A DNA stretch of 64,000 bases from Bradyrhizobium sp. 149 (GCF_023073915.1 NZ_JADPKK010000023.1:372001-436000), one strand, 5' to 3'. Positions 33,463 to 42,985 are shown, numbered from the stretch's first letter. Numbers and translations are program-made. Notes: generated by a model from the letters alone, not told the origin.

Positions 33463-34687
33463 TGCCTTTTCGCACACAAATGGCGAGCGGGTTCTCGCCG
33501 ATCTCAATGCGCTCCGCGCCATCGGCGCTTACAAGACCGGCGCGCACAAGCCGACCTTTTCCGAGCCGCACAAGCTTTCGCTGGATTGGCTGGTGCAGAA
33601 GCTGCCCGAGGCGGGCCTCTCCGCCGCGATCGACGGCATCGGCAATGTCTTCGGCACCAGCGCAAAGCCGGGACCCAAGCTGCTGGCGGGATCGCACCTG
33701 GAAAGCCAGAACTACGCCGGCTGGCTCGACGGCCCGCTCGGTGTCGTCTACGCGCTCGAAGCGGCCCGCGTGCTCAATGCCGATCCCTCGCTCAACGGCG
33801 CGGTCGAAGTTGTCGCCTGGTGCGACGAGGAAGGACACTTCGGGCACTTCCTCGGTTCGCGCTCCTATGTCGGGCAGGTGACCGAGGCTGACATCGATGC
33901 TGCGCGCGACCGCAGCAGCGGCCGCACCATGCGGGACGCGCTCGCCGACATGGGGCTCGCGGGACGACCGCGCATCACCGCCGAGCCCGGCCGGCACGTC
34001 GGATATCTGGAAGCGCATATCGAGCAGGGCGACACGCTCGAAAGCGGCCGCCTTGCGATCGGCGTCGTCACCTCCATCGTCGGCATCTGGCAATACCAGA
34101 TCAATTTCGTCGGGGCGCAGAATCACGCCGGCACCACGCGCATGGCGGCACGGAAGGATGCGGGACTGGCGCTGGCAAAGTTCTGCGTGGCGATCGACGA
34201 GCGTTTCCCTGCTAGCTGCGGCCCGCGCACGGTCTGGACCACCGGCCGCATCACGCTCGATCCTGGCGCGCCGAGCATCATCCCCGGAGGCGCCGAAATG
34301 CTTTTCCAGATCCGCGACGACGATCCCTCCGTCATCGCGCGGCTGGAGCAGCTGCTGCGGAGCATGGCGGATGAGTTCAGCGCGAACGGCCCCTGCACCG
34401 TCACCGTGGAACAACTGCGCACCGGCGCGCCGGCCATGATGAACGCGGGCATCCAGGACGCGATCGAAGCCGCGAGCAAGGCCCTCGCCGACGGACGGTC
34501 CGTCCGCATGCCCAGCGGCGCCGGCCACGACGCGCAGATGCTTGCGACTGTCATGCCCGCGGGCATGTTGTTCGTACCGTCGATCGGCGGCATCAGCCAT
34601 CACTGGACCGAAAACACCGCCGACGCCGACATCATCACGGGTGCGCGCGTGTTCGTCGACGCTTGCCGGCGGATACTCGGCGGCTAG
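33455..34687 (+). CDS. M20-type Zn amidohydrolase (allantoate amidohydrolase / N-carbamoyl-amino-acid hydrolase family)
   Basis: 410 residues. Metal ligands fit the family: Gly-Ser-His-Leu-Glu-Ser-Gln, Trp-Leu-Asp-Gly-Pro-Leu-Gly, Cys-Asp-Glu-Glu-Gly (bridging Glu), and Glu-Ala-His-Ile-Glu-Gln-Gly. The central dimerisation/lid domain has Gln-Asn-His-Ala-Gly-Thr-Thr. Members hydrolyse C-N bonds of N-carbamoyl or ureido amino acids. Start ATG 33455 overlaps the ATPase gene by eight bases. Because HutF makes N-formylglutamate and no hutG is visible, this enzyme could supply the deformylase step, or act on an imported ureido compound. Both are inference. Confidence 0.88.
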   Translation: MPDAFSHTNGERVLADLNALRAIGAYKTGAHKPTFSEPHKLSLDWLVQKLPEAGLSAAIDGIGNVFGTSAKPGPKLLAGSHLESQNYAGWLDGPLGVVYALEAARVLNADPSLNGAVEVVAWCDEEGHFGHFLGSRSYVGQVTEADIDAARDRSSGRTMRDALADMGLAGRPRITAEPGRHVGYLEAHIEQGDTLESGRLAIGVVTSIVGIWQYQINFVGAQNHAGTTRMAARKDAGLALAKFCVAIDERFPASCGPRTVWTTGRITLDPGAPSIIPGGAEMLFQIRDDDPSVIARLEQLLRSMADEFSANGPCTVTVEQLRTGAPAMMNAGIQDAIEAASKALADGRSVRMPSGAGHDAQMLATVMPAGMLFVPSIGGISHHWTENTADADIITGARVFVDACRRILGG

Positions 34688-34896
34688 AAAGATGTGCCGC
34701 CTCTCGATCGCGCGCGCGATCTTGACCGCGCATGACGGAACGCTTCAGCTGCTCGACAACACACCAAAGCGCCCGCGCGTCCGCTTGCAGCTATCGAAGA
34801 TTGCCTGCGACAATTCGAGCCCGCCGCGGACATAAAGACGCGGCAATCGTGGGGCTTGTCGATCGCCCCTGCCCTGCTTGCTCCCCCGGAGTTCCC

Positions 34897-36036
34897 ATGC
34901 ATTCTGCCGACCGGCCGGCAACGCGCCTTGCGACCAGGCTTGCCTTTCTCGTCGCGGGCTTCGGCATTGCGTGCTGGGCACCGCTGGTGCCGTTCGCGAA
35001 AATGCGGCTTGGCGTCGATGACGGCATCCTCGGACTACTCCTGCTCAGCCTCGGCATCGGCTCGGTCGTCGCGATGCTTCTGACCGGCGTGCTAAGCGCG
35101 CGCCATGGCAGCAAACCGATCATCATTGCGGGCGGGCTCGGCCTTGTTTTCGTCCTGCCTCTGCTGGCAATTACGAGTTCGCCCGCGACGCTGGCGCTGG
35201 CACTCTTCGCATTTGGCGCCGCGCTAGGCTCAATCGACGTCGCCATGAACATCCACGCTGTGGAGGTGGAGCGCTCCGCGGGACGCCCGCTGATGTCCGG
35301 CTTCCACGCGCTGTTCAGCATCGGCGGCTTCGCCGGGTCCGCGCTGATGACCGCGCTGCTCTCGCTGCAATTCGGTGCGCTCGCGTGCACGCTGATCTGC
35401 TCTGCCCTGATGCTGATCGCTATGCTGGCGGCCTGGCCGCGCCTGCTTCGTTCAGCGCAGGTGCAGGAAGGACCGCTGTTCGTGCTGCCGCATGGCTCCG
35501 TGCTCCTGCTCGCATTGCTCGGCGCCATCACCTTCCTCGTCGAGGGCGCGATGCTCGATTGGGGCGCGCTGCTCGTCATCGGCGCGGGCCTCGTCTCAGA
35601 GGCGCAAGGCGGGATCGGCTACATCGTTTTCTCGGTCGCGATGACGATAGGGCGGCTCGGCGGCGACGCCGTCGTCGCGCGCATCGGAGACCGCACGACG
35701 TTGGTCTGGGGCAGCCTCATTGCAATCGCGGGCTTCGTGGTCCTGCTCACGGCTCCCGTCGTGGCGGTCGCCGTGGCCGGTTTCCTGCTCATCGGCCTCG
35801 GCGCATCGAATCTCGTGCCGGTGCTGTTCCGCCGGGCGGCGAGGCAGAAAGTAATGCCCACGGGGCTTGCCGTCGCGGCGATCACGACCGCGGGCTACGC
35901 CGGCGTTCTCGTCGGCCCCGCCGGTGTGGGCTTCGTGGCACATTTTGGCGGATTGCCGATGGCGTTCTGGCTTCTGGCCGCATTGATGGGCCTCGTCACA
36001 CTATCGGCACGCATTGTGACGCGGGCCGACGCCTGA
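34897..36036 (+). CDS. Major facilitator superfamily transporter
   Basis: 379 residues with about 12 hydrophobic segments and no long hydrophilic loops. Gly-Val-Leu-Ser-Ala-Arg-His-Gly-Ser follows the second segment, the MFS loop 2-3 position. It resembles YbjJ-like carriers of unknown substrate. CCGGAG stands before ATG 34897; the earlier open frame from 34732 lacks homology. It is 209 bp beyond the amidohydrolase with no other gene in between and faces a Bug protein gene 6 bp away on the other strand. Confidence 0.85.
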   Translation: MHSADRPATRLATRLAFLVAGFGIACWAPLVPFAKMRLGVDDGILGLLLLSLGIGSVVAMLLTGVLSARHGSKPIIIAGGLGLVFVLPLLAITSSPATLALALFAFGAALGSIDVAMNIHAVEVERSAGRPLMSGFHALFSIGGFAGSALMTALLSLQFGALACTLICSALMLIAMLAAWPRLLRSAQVQEGPLFVLPHGSVLLLALLGAITFLVEGAMLDWGALLVIGAGLVSEAQGGIGYIVFSVAMTIGRLGGDAVVARIGDRTTLVWGSLIAIAGFVVLLTAPVVAVAVAGFLLIGLGASNLVPVLFRRAARQKVMPTGLAVAAITTAGYAGVLVGPAGVGFVAHFGGLPMAFWLLAALMGLVTLSARIVTRADA

Positions 36037-36042
36037 GCAAGC

Positions 36043-37032
36043 TCACAAATTGCTCAGCCCGATCGATTTGATAACGGGTGCCAGGCTTGCGGACGTGGCC
36101 TCGACAATGCGCTGGAATTTGTCCGGGCTCGAATCGCTGTCCGGCTCCAGGCCTTGGGCGCGGTAGCTCGCCAGAAGCGCCGGATCGGACATGGCTAGCC
36201 GCGTCGCCTGCGCGATCCGGTCGATAATGGCATCGTCGGTGTGCTTGGGTGCAAAGATGCCGAACCATCCCTCATAACGAAGATCCGGCATGCCGGATTC
36301 GACGGCGGTCGGAATCTCCGGTGCGCCGCTCAGCCGCCTTTCGGTCGTGACCGCCAGCAACCTGACCTTCCCGGCCTCGCTCAGCTCCTTCAATTGGACG
36401 GACATCACGCCAATGATCAGCGAGATCTGGCCACTGACGAGGTCGTTGGCCGCCTGCGACATCCCCCGGTAAGGCACATGGAGGATGTCCAATGCACCCG
36501 CCTGCTGCTTGAAGGATTCGCCAACCAGATGGTTTCCGGTGGCGACGCCGGGCGTCCCGTAGGACAGCTTTCCCGGATTGGCCTTTGCGTAGGCGATCAA
36601 CTCGCGCAGGTTTGCGGCAGGCAGCGACGGATGGACGGCGAAGACCAGCGCACTACTGATCAGGCGGTAGATGGCGCGGAAATCGTCAACGGAATAGCCG
36701 GGATTTGCCGAGGTCAGGGGAATGATAACCTGCGTGCTGCCGTTGCCGAGCAGCAGCGAATAGCCGTCGGGCTCCTCGCGCGCGACCGCGGCAGTCCCGA
36801 TCGCGCCGCCGGCACCGCCGATATAGTCGACGAAGGTCGGCCCGAGCAGCGACGACATCTTGTCGACCCAGGGACGCCCGATCTGGTCCCCCGCTCCGCC
36901 GGCCCCGTACGGATGCACGAGACGAATGGGACGGGAGGGATAGTCGGCGGCTTGTCCGCTGCGGGCAAGCGCGGCGAGCGCCGCTGCGCCCGACAACGCA
37001 TGGACGAATTGTCGCCGCGTGAAGCAAGACAT
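36043..37032 (-). CDS. Bug/TctC-type substrate-binding protein
   Basis: 329 residues from ATG 37032. The N-terminus has Thr-Arg-Arg-Gln-Phe-Val followed by a hydrophobic run, a Tat-like leader. The body shows Bug family marks: Pro-Ser-Arg-Pro-Ile-Arg-Leu-Val, Gly-Gly-Ala-Gly-Gly-Ala-Ile-Gly, Tyr-Ser-Leu-Leu-Leu-Gly-Asn, and His-Val-Pro-Tyr-Arg-Gly. It is periplasmic; ligand unknown. No TctA/TctB membrane genes are adjacent, which is common for these abundant orphan proteins. Confidence 0.9.
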   Translation of the reverse strand: MSCFTRRQFVHALSGAAALAALARSGQAADYPSRPIRLVHPYGAGGAGDQIGRPWVDKMSSLLGPTFVDYIGGAGGAIGTAAVAREEPDGYSLLLGNGSTQVIIPLTSANPGYSVDDFRAIYRLISSALVFAVHPSLPAANLRELIAYAKANPGKLSYGTPGVATGNHLVGESFKQQAGALDILHVPYRGMSQAANDLVSGQISLIIGVMSVQLKELSEAGKVRLLAVTTERRLSGAPEIPTAVESGMPDLRYEGWFGIFAPKHTDDAIIDRIAQATRLAMSDPALLASYRAQGLEPDSDSSPDKFQRIVEATSASLAPVIKSIGLSNL

Positions 37033-37255
37033 GCTGGAATTCCGGAAGTGGGCAGGCAATGTGGTGGCGGGGACCGGATCCCGGACCATGCCATCGCAGC
37101 AATCCGCCGCCATAGTCAATGCTCCATCCGGACGAACCTCGGCGTCATCGCATTGTCACGTCGGCCTAACTCGTTACTTTTCAAGCATTATTTCGCGAGC
37201 CAGCCGACCCAAGCCGTCCGCGCAGGGCTGCCAGCCCTGCCCACTGCTTTCGGCC

Positions 37256-37283
37256 AGTTTACTGTACGCCTCGTTCTGGTAGA
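37256..37283 (+). promoter_or_regulatory. AGTTTACT-N14-GGTAGA element upstream of STAND regulator 1
   Basis: AGTTTACT (37256-37263) and GGTAGA (37278-37283) recur with the identical 14-base spacing before the paralogous gene (44771-44798), while the intervening bases differ. It sits 46 bp before the GTG start. Likely a common promoter or binding site. Confidence 0.5.
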
Positions 37284-37328
37284 GCAGAAAGTATTACCTT
37301 TTGACTCCCTTCGCGGGGGCGATGGCGC

Positions 37329-40169
37329 GTGCCAGATCGTAACGAAGACTCGGCCATCTCCTTTGGGCCATTTCGATTGTTTCCGAAGTCCCGGCTCTTG
37401 GAGAAGGAGGGCTCGCCGCTTCATGTCGGCGGCCGCGCGCTCGACATACTCATCTTCCTGGCCGGCCGCCCCGGTGAAGTCGTCGACAAGAGAGAGCTGG
37501 TCAAGCGCATCTGGGCCGACGTCAATGTCGACGAGGGCAGCCTGCGCTTTCATGTCGCGGCGCTGCGCAAGGCGCTCGGCGACACCGGCAAGTCGGCCCG
37601 TTATGTCGTCAACGTGCCCGGCCGTGGCTATTGCTTTGTCGCCTCGTTCGCTCAACCAGCCCCGCCGGCCGCCCCGCCCCCGGCCGAAATCGCACCTCCC
37701 CGCTCTCTGCCCGCTCAGCTTACCAAGATGGTCGGCCGGGAAGATGTCATCGAGAAAATCGCGAACGGACTTTCGCTCTACCGCTTCATGACCGTCGTCG
37801 GCCCGGGCGGCATCGGCAAGACCGCGGTCGCCGTCACCGTCGGGCATCGCCGTTCTCAGGATTTCGGCGGAAATGTCTTCTTTGTCGACTTCGGTCCGCT
37901 GAGGAATGCCAGTCACATCGCGACCACTATCGCATCGGCGCTCGGACTGACCATCAGCGCCGAGGATCCGACGCCGGCCTTGCTGACATTTCTGAAGGCC
38001 GGCCCGGCCCTGCTGATCTTCGACAGTTGCGAACATGTGCTCGACAATCTGGCGCCGCTGGTCGAACGCATCGTTCGCGAGGCGCCGCAGCTTCGTGTGC
38101 TAGCAACCAGCCGCGAGTCGTTCCGGAGCGAAGGCGAGCGGATTTTCCGGTTGTTCCCGCTGGATTGTCCGCCCGAGCGCGAAGGGCTTGCTGTCGCCGA
38201 GGTCCTTGCCTACCCCGCAGCCCAACTCTTCGTGGAGCGTATTGCGCAGAGCTCGGGCCCGTTCCAGCTCAGCGCAGAAGAGGCGCCCCTCGTCGCGAAC
38301 ATCTGCCGGCGCCTCGACGGCATCGCGCTGGCGATCGAGCTCGCGGCGGGCCGCGTCAATGCTTACGGCATTGCCGGCACGGCATCCCTGCTCGACAGCC
38401 GCTTTTCGCTGCAATGGCGGGGCCGGCGTACCGCCGTGCCGCGGCACCAGACACTCGCCGCGGCCCTCGACTGGAGTTACGATCTTCTGCCCGCTGCGGA
38501 GAGCGCCACGCTGCGACGCCTGTCGGTCTTTGCCGGGCCTTTCGCGCCGGAAGCGGCGGCGGCTGTTGCATCGGGTGAGGGCCTCAACGCATCCGAGACC
38601 CTCGAAGCGATCGACAGCCTGGTGACCAAGTCGCTGATCTCGCCGTTCGGCTCGCGGACCCTGCGCTATCGGCTGCTCGACACCACGCGCACCTATGCGC
38701 ACGGAAAACTCAACGAGCTCGGCGAAACCAGGCATTTCGCGCGGCGTCATGCCGAGCATTTTCGCGATTTCTTCGCGCGCGCGGAGGCCGACAATTCGAC
38801 GCCGCTGCCCGAATGGCTGAGCATCTATGGCGCCGAGCTGGACAATGTGCGCGCGGCGTTGGACTGGGCCTTCGGACCCGACGGCGAGGCGACCCTCGGT
38901 ATCGCGCTGACGGCGGCTGCGGTCACGCTGTGGGTGCGTCTTTCGCTGTTCGCGGAATGCCGTGAGCGCAGCAGAACGGCGCTCGCAGCGCTCGGTGACA
39001 CCGCCGAGGACGACCGCATCCGTATGCAGCTCCTGTCGGCGCTCGGCTGGTCGCTGATGTATGGCGAGGGCCGCGCGCGCGAGGCGCGGCCGATCCTCGA
39101 GACGACTCTCGAGCTGGCTGACAGGCTCGACGACAAGGATTTCCGGCTGCGCGCGCTCTGGGGCTTGTGCATCGACCAGTTCAACAACGGACAGTTCGGC
39201 AAGGCCCGTACGCTCGCCGATCGTTTTGCGAACGCAGCGGCGAACTCGCCCGACAAGACCGATGTCATGCTGGGCGACCGGCTGATGGCTGTCGCGCTGC
39301 ACTATCTCGGGGACCAGAACGAGGCTCGGCTGCGCATCGACCGGGTCAATGCATCGCTGCATGTGTTGGCGGAGAAGCCGAAAATCTTCCCGCTTGATCT
39401 CAGGATATCGACGCAATATTTCCGCGCCCGCATCCTGTGGCTTCAGGGCCTGGCCGAGCAGGCTCAGGCCCTCACCGCCAGAAACATCGAGGAAGGCCGC
39501 GCCAACGGCCACGCGCTGACCTTCTGCAGCGTCCTCGGACAGGCCGCCTGTCCGATCGCTTTCTGGGCCGGCGATTTCGAGGCCGCCGAGCGTCACGGCA
39601 CGGAGCTGCTCGAACACACCGAGCGCCACGCGATCCGGCTGTGGGGCCTGTGGGCGCGGGCCTTCAATGCCGCAGTCATGGTGAAACGCGGCGACGTCGC
39701 GACCGGCCTGCCGTTGCTTCGCGAAGAACTCAACCGCGCCGGCGATGCGCGCTTCCTGCCGCGCTTTCTGCCCCTGCTCGGCGAGCTCGCCGCGTGTTCC
39801 GGGGAGGCCGACCAGGTCGACCGGGGACTCGACGTGATCGAGGATGTCCTGACCCGCTGCAACGACCGGCAGGAGCTCTGGTATTTACCCGAGCTGACCC
39901 GCATCAAGGGAGAGTTGATGCTCAGGAGCGCGCGGCATTCAGATGATGCCGCGGCGCGCTTTTGCGAGGCCATGGACCTTGCCGTCCGGCAAGGCGCGCG
40001 TTTCTGGGAGCTGCGAAGCGCAGTCAGCCTCGCGCGGTTCATGATCGGGGCCGGCCGAAGTGCGGAAGCTCGGACGACTCTCGACGATGTCTGCGGGGCG
40101 TTTTCCGAAGGCGCGGACATCGCCGATCTCCGCATTGCCCGCGACCTGATCGCCCAACTGCGGGCCTGA
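37329..40169 (+). CDS. Giant STAND-type regulator: OmpR-like winged helix + NTPase + helical repeats (copy 1)
   Basis: 946 residues. Residues ~8-105 are an OmpR/PhoB-type winged-helix DNA-binding domain, ending in Val-Asn-Val-Pro-Gly-Arg-Gly-Tyr. A Pro-rich linker (~108-128) leads to a STAND/AfsR-like ATPase with Walker A Gly-Pro-Gly-Gly-Ile-Gly-Lys-Thr at 158-165, Walker B Leu-Leu-Ile-Phe-Asp around 228-232, and a Thr-Ser-Arg-Glu sensor. The remaining ~500 residues are alpha-helical, TPR-like. The GTG start matches the start of the paralogue at 44841. Such proteins couple an unknown inducer, sensed by the repeats, to transcription. Its targets are not known. The msrA gene follows convergently, 14 bp away. 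Confidence 0.88.
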   Translation: MPDRNEDSAISFGPFRLFPKSRLLEKEGSPLHVGGRALDILIFLAGRPGEVVDKRELVKRIWADVNVDEGSLRFHVAALRKALGDTGKSARYVVNVPGRGYCFVASFAQPAPPAAPPPAEIAPPRSLPAQLTKMVGREDVIEKIANGLSLYRFMTVVGPGGIGKTAVAVTVGHRRSQDFGGNVFFVDFGPLRNASHIATTIASALGLTISAEDPTPALLTFLKAGPALLIFDSCEHVLDNLAPLVERIVREAPQLRVLATSRESFRSEGERIFRLFPLDCPPEREGLAVAEVLAYPAAQLFVERIAQSSGPFQLSAEEAPLVANICRRLDGIALAIELAAGRVNAYGIAGTASLLDSRFSLQWRGRRTAVPRHQTLAAALDWSYDLLPAAESATLRRLSVFAGPFAPEAAAAVASGEGLNASETLEAIDSLVTKSLISPFGSRTLRYRLLDTTRTYAHGKLNELGETRHFARRHAEHFRDFFARAEADNSTPLPEWLSIYGAELDNVRAALDWAFGPDGEATLGIALTAAAVTLWVRLSLFAECRERSRTALAALGDTAEDDRIRMQLLSALGWSLMYGEGRAREARPILETTLELADRLDDKDFRLRALWGLCIDQFNNGQFGKARTLADRFANAAANSPDKTDVMLGDRLMAVALHYLGDQNEARLRIDRVNASLHVLAEKPKIFPLDLRISTQYFRARILWLQGLAEQAQALTARNIEEGRANGHALTFCSVLGQAACPIAFWAGDFEAAERHGTELLEHTERHAIRLWGLWARAFNAAVMVKRGDVATGLPLLREELNRAGDARFLPRFLPLLGELAACSGEADQVDRGLDVIEDVLTRCNDRQELWYLPELTRIKGELMLRSARHSDDAAARFCEAMDLAVRQGARFWELRSAVSLARFMIGAGRSAEARTTLDDVCGAFSEGADIADLRIARDLIAQLRA

Positions 40170-40183
40170 CCGCGCTGACTGGC

Positions 40184-40699
40184 CTAGCCTGCCGCTGCAG
40201 CCCTGCGCCGCGGCAGCTTCCATTCGGGCCGAATGAAGTGGCAGGTGTAGCCATCCGGATAGCGTTCGAGATAATCCTGATGCTCCGGCTCGGCCTCCCA
40301 GAACTCGCCGGCCGGCGCAACCTCGGTCACCACCTTGCCGGGCCACAAGCCGGACGCCTCAACGTCTGCCATTGTGTCCTCGGCGATCCGCCTCTGTTCG
40401 TCGCTCGTGTAGAAGATCGCGGAGCGGTAGCTCGTGCCCAAATCATTGCCTTGGCGGTTGAGCGTGGTCGGATCATGGATCTGGAAGAAGAACTCCAGCA
40501 TGGTCCGGAAGCTGGTCTTGGCGGGATCGAAGACGATCTCGATCGCTTCGGCGTGGCCTTCATGATTGCGGTAGGTGGCATTCTTCACCGCACCGCCGGT
40601 GTAGCCGACCCGCGTGGAGACCACGCCCAGTTGCCTGCGGATGAGATCCTGCATGCCCCAGAAGCAGCCTCCAGCCAAAATTGCGCGTTCTGTCGTCAT
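40184..40699 (-). CDS. msrA: Peptide-methionine (S)-S-oxide reductase
   Basis: 171 residues, cytoplasmic (no signal). The catalytic motif Gly-Cys12-Phe-Trp lies at the N-terminus, and Gly-Tyr-x-Gly-Gly and Glu-Gly-His-Ala-Glu-Ala follow as in MsrA. No resolving cysteine pair is apparent at the C-terminus (the single Cys in Tyr-Thr-Cys-His may serve). It repairs oxidised methionine. GGAGCGGAGA precedes ATG 40699. Confidence 0.95.
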   Translation of the reverse strand: MTTERAILAGGCFWGMQDLIRRQLGVVSTRVGYTGGAVKNATYRNHEGHAEAIEIVFDPAKTSFRTMLEFFFQIHDPTTLNRQGNDLGTSYRSAIFYTSDEQRRIAEDTMADVEASGLWPGKVVTEVAPAGEFWEAEPEHQDYLERYPDGYTCHFIRPEWKLPRRRAAAAG

Positions 40700-40874
40700 G
40701 TCTCCGCTCCCAATTGGTCCGTCTGTGCGGTCTGCATCTGTCGTATACTACGCTTTTGGCAGCTCCGCCGAAAGCCGGGCATTTGTCCATCCAATTCCTC
40801 GTGTGGAGGCCAAAGATTCGACAGTCTCGGCTTCCCCAACCAGAACCAGATGGACACAGATGGAGTGCTCGCCA

Positions 40875-41297
40875 CTACGTTAGCTTGGCGTCGAGTGTGA
40901 TCTCGGCGTTGAGCACTTTCGACACCGGACAGTTCTTCTCGGCCTCGCCGGCGATGCGGGCGAAACCTGCGTCGTCCAGGTTTGGCACTTTCGCCCGCAA
41001 AGTGAGTGCCGATTTGCTGATTTTGAATCCCTTGCCTTCAGGTTCGAGGCTGACCGCTGCTTCCGTCGACAGCTCGTCCGGCGTGAAGCCGGCGAGCTGC
41101 AGGCCGAAGGCAAGCGCCATGGTGAAGCAGCCGGCATGGGCCGCCGCGATCAACTCCTCGGGATTGGTGCCCTTCTCATTCTCAAACCGGGTGTTGAACG
41201 AATAGGGCGTCTGGGCGAGCACGCCGGATTCGCTCGATAGCTGACCAGTGCCATCGCGACCGGTGCCCTTCCAGACTGCTGTTGCCTTGCGGATCAT
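40875..41297 (-). CDS. osmC: OsmC-family peroxiredoxin-like protein
   Basis: 140 residues. Reactive Cys57 in Ala-His-Ala-Gly-Cys-Phe-Thr and Cys123 in Asn-Cys-Pro-Val-Ser-Lys are the two conserved cysteines of OsmC/Ohr proteins, which reduce organic hydroperoxides. Arg and Glu positions near the N-terminus (Asn-Pro-Glu-Glu-Leu) fit OsmC rather than Ohr. AAGGAG precedes ATG 41297. It lies between msrA and the epoxide hydrolase gene, all on the minus strand, suggesting an oxidative/electrophile stress group. Confidence 0.92.
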   Translation of the reverse strand: MIRKATAVWKGTGRDGTGQLSSESGVLAQTPYSFNTRFENEKGTNPEELIAAAHAGCFTMALAFGLQLAGFTPDELSTEAAVSLEPEGKGFKISKSALTLRAKVPNLDDAGFARIAGEAEKNCPVSKVLNAEITLDAKLT

Positions 41298-41377
41298 CTC
41301 AATTCTCCTTGTACATTTTTCGCACTGGCGCTCGGTACCGGATGAAAGCGACATTGGCGCGACCGCCTGTCGCCATT

Positions 41378-41485
41378 TCAACAGGTCGAGCGCCGCGACA
41401 GTTCCGTCAGCCACCGATCTGTCCGACGTGGAAGCCGCGCGACTTCAATGTCTTCGGTCGTGAAATTGCGTTCGGGGCGGCTCAT
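41378..41485 (-). CDS. Possible 35-residue small protein
   Basis: A short frame with ATG 41485 and an AGGA-containing upstream stretch, beginning Met-Ser-Arg-Pro-Glu-Arg-Asn-Phe-Thr-Thr-Glu-Asp and ending in a Cys. It occupies the otherwise empty gap between osmC and the epoxide hydrolase gene on the same strand. No homology is recognised; it may be chance or a remnant. Confidence 0.2.
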   Translation of the reverse strand: MSRPERNFTTEDIEVARLPRRTDRWLTELSRRSTC

Positions 41486-41545
41486 GATTGGATTCCTGGT
41501 CTGCGGAGAAAGACAAGGACGCGCGGAGGCGCGCCCCTGCAGGTG

Positions 41546-42859
41546 TCAGATCGATTGACGCAACGGCCTGAAGGCGGTGCGCATTTCCGCAGAGAACAGT
41601 GCGGGCTGCTCCCAGGCCGCGAAGTGGCCGCCCCTGTCGAGACGGTTGTAGTGCATCAGGTTCGAATACGCCTTCTCGGTCCAGCTGCGCGGCGCGGCGT
41701 AGATCTCGTCCGGGAAGACGCTGACGGCGACCGGGATCTCGATGTGCTTGGGCTCGAAGAACACCAGCTTGTTCTCCCAGTACAGCCGCGCCGACGAGAC
41801 CGCCGTGTTGGTGAGCCAGTAAAGCGTGATGTTGTCGATCACGTCGTCCCGCGACAGCCCTTCCGTCTTGCCGTCGAACACCCGAGCAATCATCGCTGCG
41901 CTGCGCGCATCATGGTCGAGCATCCAGGACGCGAGGCCCGCCGGCGAGTCGACGAGACCGTAGAGCGTCTGCGGCCGGTTCGACATCTCGATCGCGTAGC
42001 CGAGACCGTGCTTGTAGAAGTCGTCGAGCTGATCGTAAGCAAGCCGCTCGTCGGCCGAGAGGTTCGACGGCCGCGATCCGCCGGGCTGGAGCGCTTTGGC
42101 GATGTCGTCAGGAACGGTCGCGGGCATGTTGGTATGGATGCCGAGCAACTCCGGCGGCGCGACCACCGCCATCTGCTCCGTCACGGCATTGCCCCAATCG
42201 CCGCCTTGCGCGACGTAGCGGTTATAGCCTAGACGTTTCATCAGCACGATCCAGGCGCGCGCGACGCGCCGGGGGTCCCAGCCCAGCTCCGTCGGCTTGC
42301 CGGAGAAACCGTGGCCAGGCAGCGAGGGGATCACGAGATCGAAGGCGTCCGTCGCCTTCGCGCCATGTGCGGCGGGGTCGGTGAGCGGGCCGAGGATCTT
42401 CATCTGCTCGATGATCGAGCCCGGCCAGCCATGCGTGACGATCATCGGCAGTGCGTTTTCGTGGCGAGAGCGGACGTGAATGAAATGGATGTCGACGCCG
42501 TCGATCTCGGTGACGAATTGCGGCAAGGCATTCAGCCGCGCCTCCATCTTGCGCCAGTCGTAGTCGTTCTGCCAATAGCGCACGAGCTGCTGCACCGTTC
42601 TCAGCTGCACGCCCTGTGATTGATCGGCAACGATCTCACGATCCGGCCAGCGCGTCGCCCCGAGGCGGCGGCGGAGATCAAGCAGATCCTCCTCGGGCAC
42701 GCTGACGTGGAACGGGCGAACCGCTCCACTCACGGCAGCCTTCGCGGAATGCAGCGGCAGCAGGCTCGACACGCTTGCGGCGATCGCGGTCATGGCGGCC
42801 TGGCTCAACAGTTGACGGCGGTCTGGATTGAGAATGTCGGTACGTGCGTGCGTAGTCAT
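41546..42859 (-). CDS. Exported epoxide hydrolase (alpha/beta-hydrolase, EHN domain)
   Basis: 437 residues. A Tat-like leader (Asp-Arg-Arg-Gln-Leu-Leu) and hydrophobic run to ~residue 43 precede the epoxide hydrolase N-terminal domain, then the hydrolase core: oxyanion loop His-Gly-Trp-Pro-Gly-Ser (143-148), nucleophile Asp221 in Gln-Gly-Gly-Asp-Trp-Gly-Asn, and a catalytic His in Gly-Gly-His-Phe-Ala-Ala-Trp-Glu. It should open epoxides to diols in the periplasm. AGGGAGA precedes ATG 42859. A triple CTAAC-type repeat lies ~100 bp upstream (42961-42985). There is no gene between it and the VOC gene. Confidence 0.9.
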   Translation of the reverse strand: MTTHARTDILNPDRRQLLSQAAMTAIAASVSSLLPLHSAKAAVSGAVRPFHVSVPEEDLLDLRRRLGATRWPDREIVADQSQGVQLRTVQQLVRYWQNDYDWRKMEARLNALPQFVTEIDGVDIHFIHVRSRHENALPMIVTHGWPGSIIEQMKILGPLTDPAAHGAKATDAFDLVIPSLPGHGFSGKPTELGWDPRRVARAWIVLMKRLGYNRYVAQGGDWGNAVTEQMAVVAPPELLGIHTNMPATVPDDIAKALQPGGSRPSNLSADERLAYDQLDDFYKHGLGYAIEMSNRPQTLYGLVDSPAGLASWMLDHDARSAAMIARVFDGKTEGLSRDDVIDNITLYWLTNTAVSSARLYWENKLVFFEPKHIEIPVAVSVFPDEIYAAPRSWTEKAYSNLMHYNRLDRGGHFAAWEQPALFSAEMRTAFRPLRQSI

Positions 42860-42960
42860 GTTCGATCTCCCTGTCTTTGGTCGGTGACGCTGACCGAATT
42901 CGAAATCAACGCGTCGGTTCGTCATGCAGAGAGATTGGCGCAGGCCCTGGCAATTTGCTC

Positions 42961-42985
42961 GTTATGGGTTGTTAGACCGCGTTAG
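42961..42985 (-). promoter_or_regulatory. CTAAC 10-bp direct repeats, site 1 (epoxide hydrolase)
   Basis: On the plus strand GTTAT, GTTAG, GTTAG begin at 42961, 42971 and 42981, exactly 10 bp apart, preceded by TTTGCTC. Read toward the epoxide hydrolase gene this is CTAAC-N5-CTAAC-N5-ATAAC-GAGCAA, as at sites 2 and 4. Confidence 0.6.

Noticed and set aside
37164..37190. CTAACTCGTTAC sequence upstream of STAND regulator 1 as a fifth CTAAC site
   Set aside because: Only one unit is present; the 10-bp repeat is not continued.
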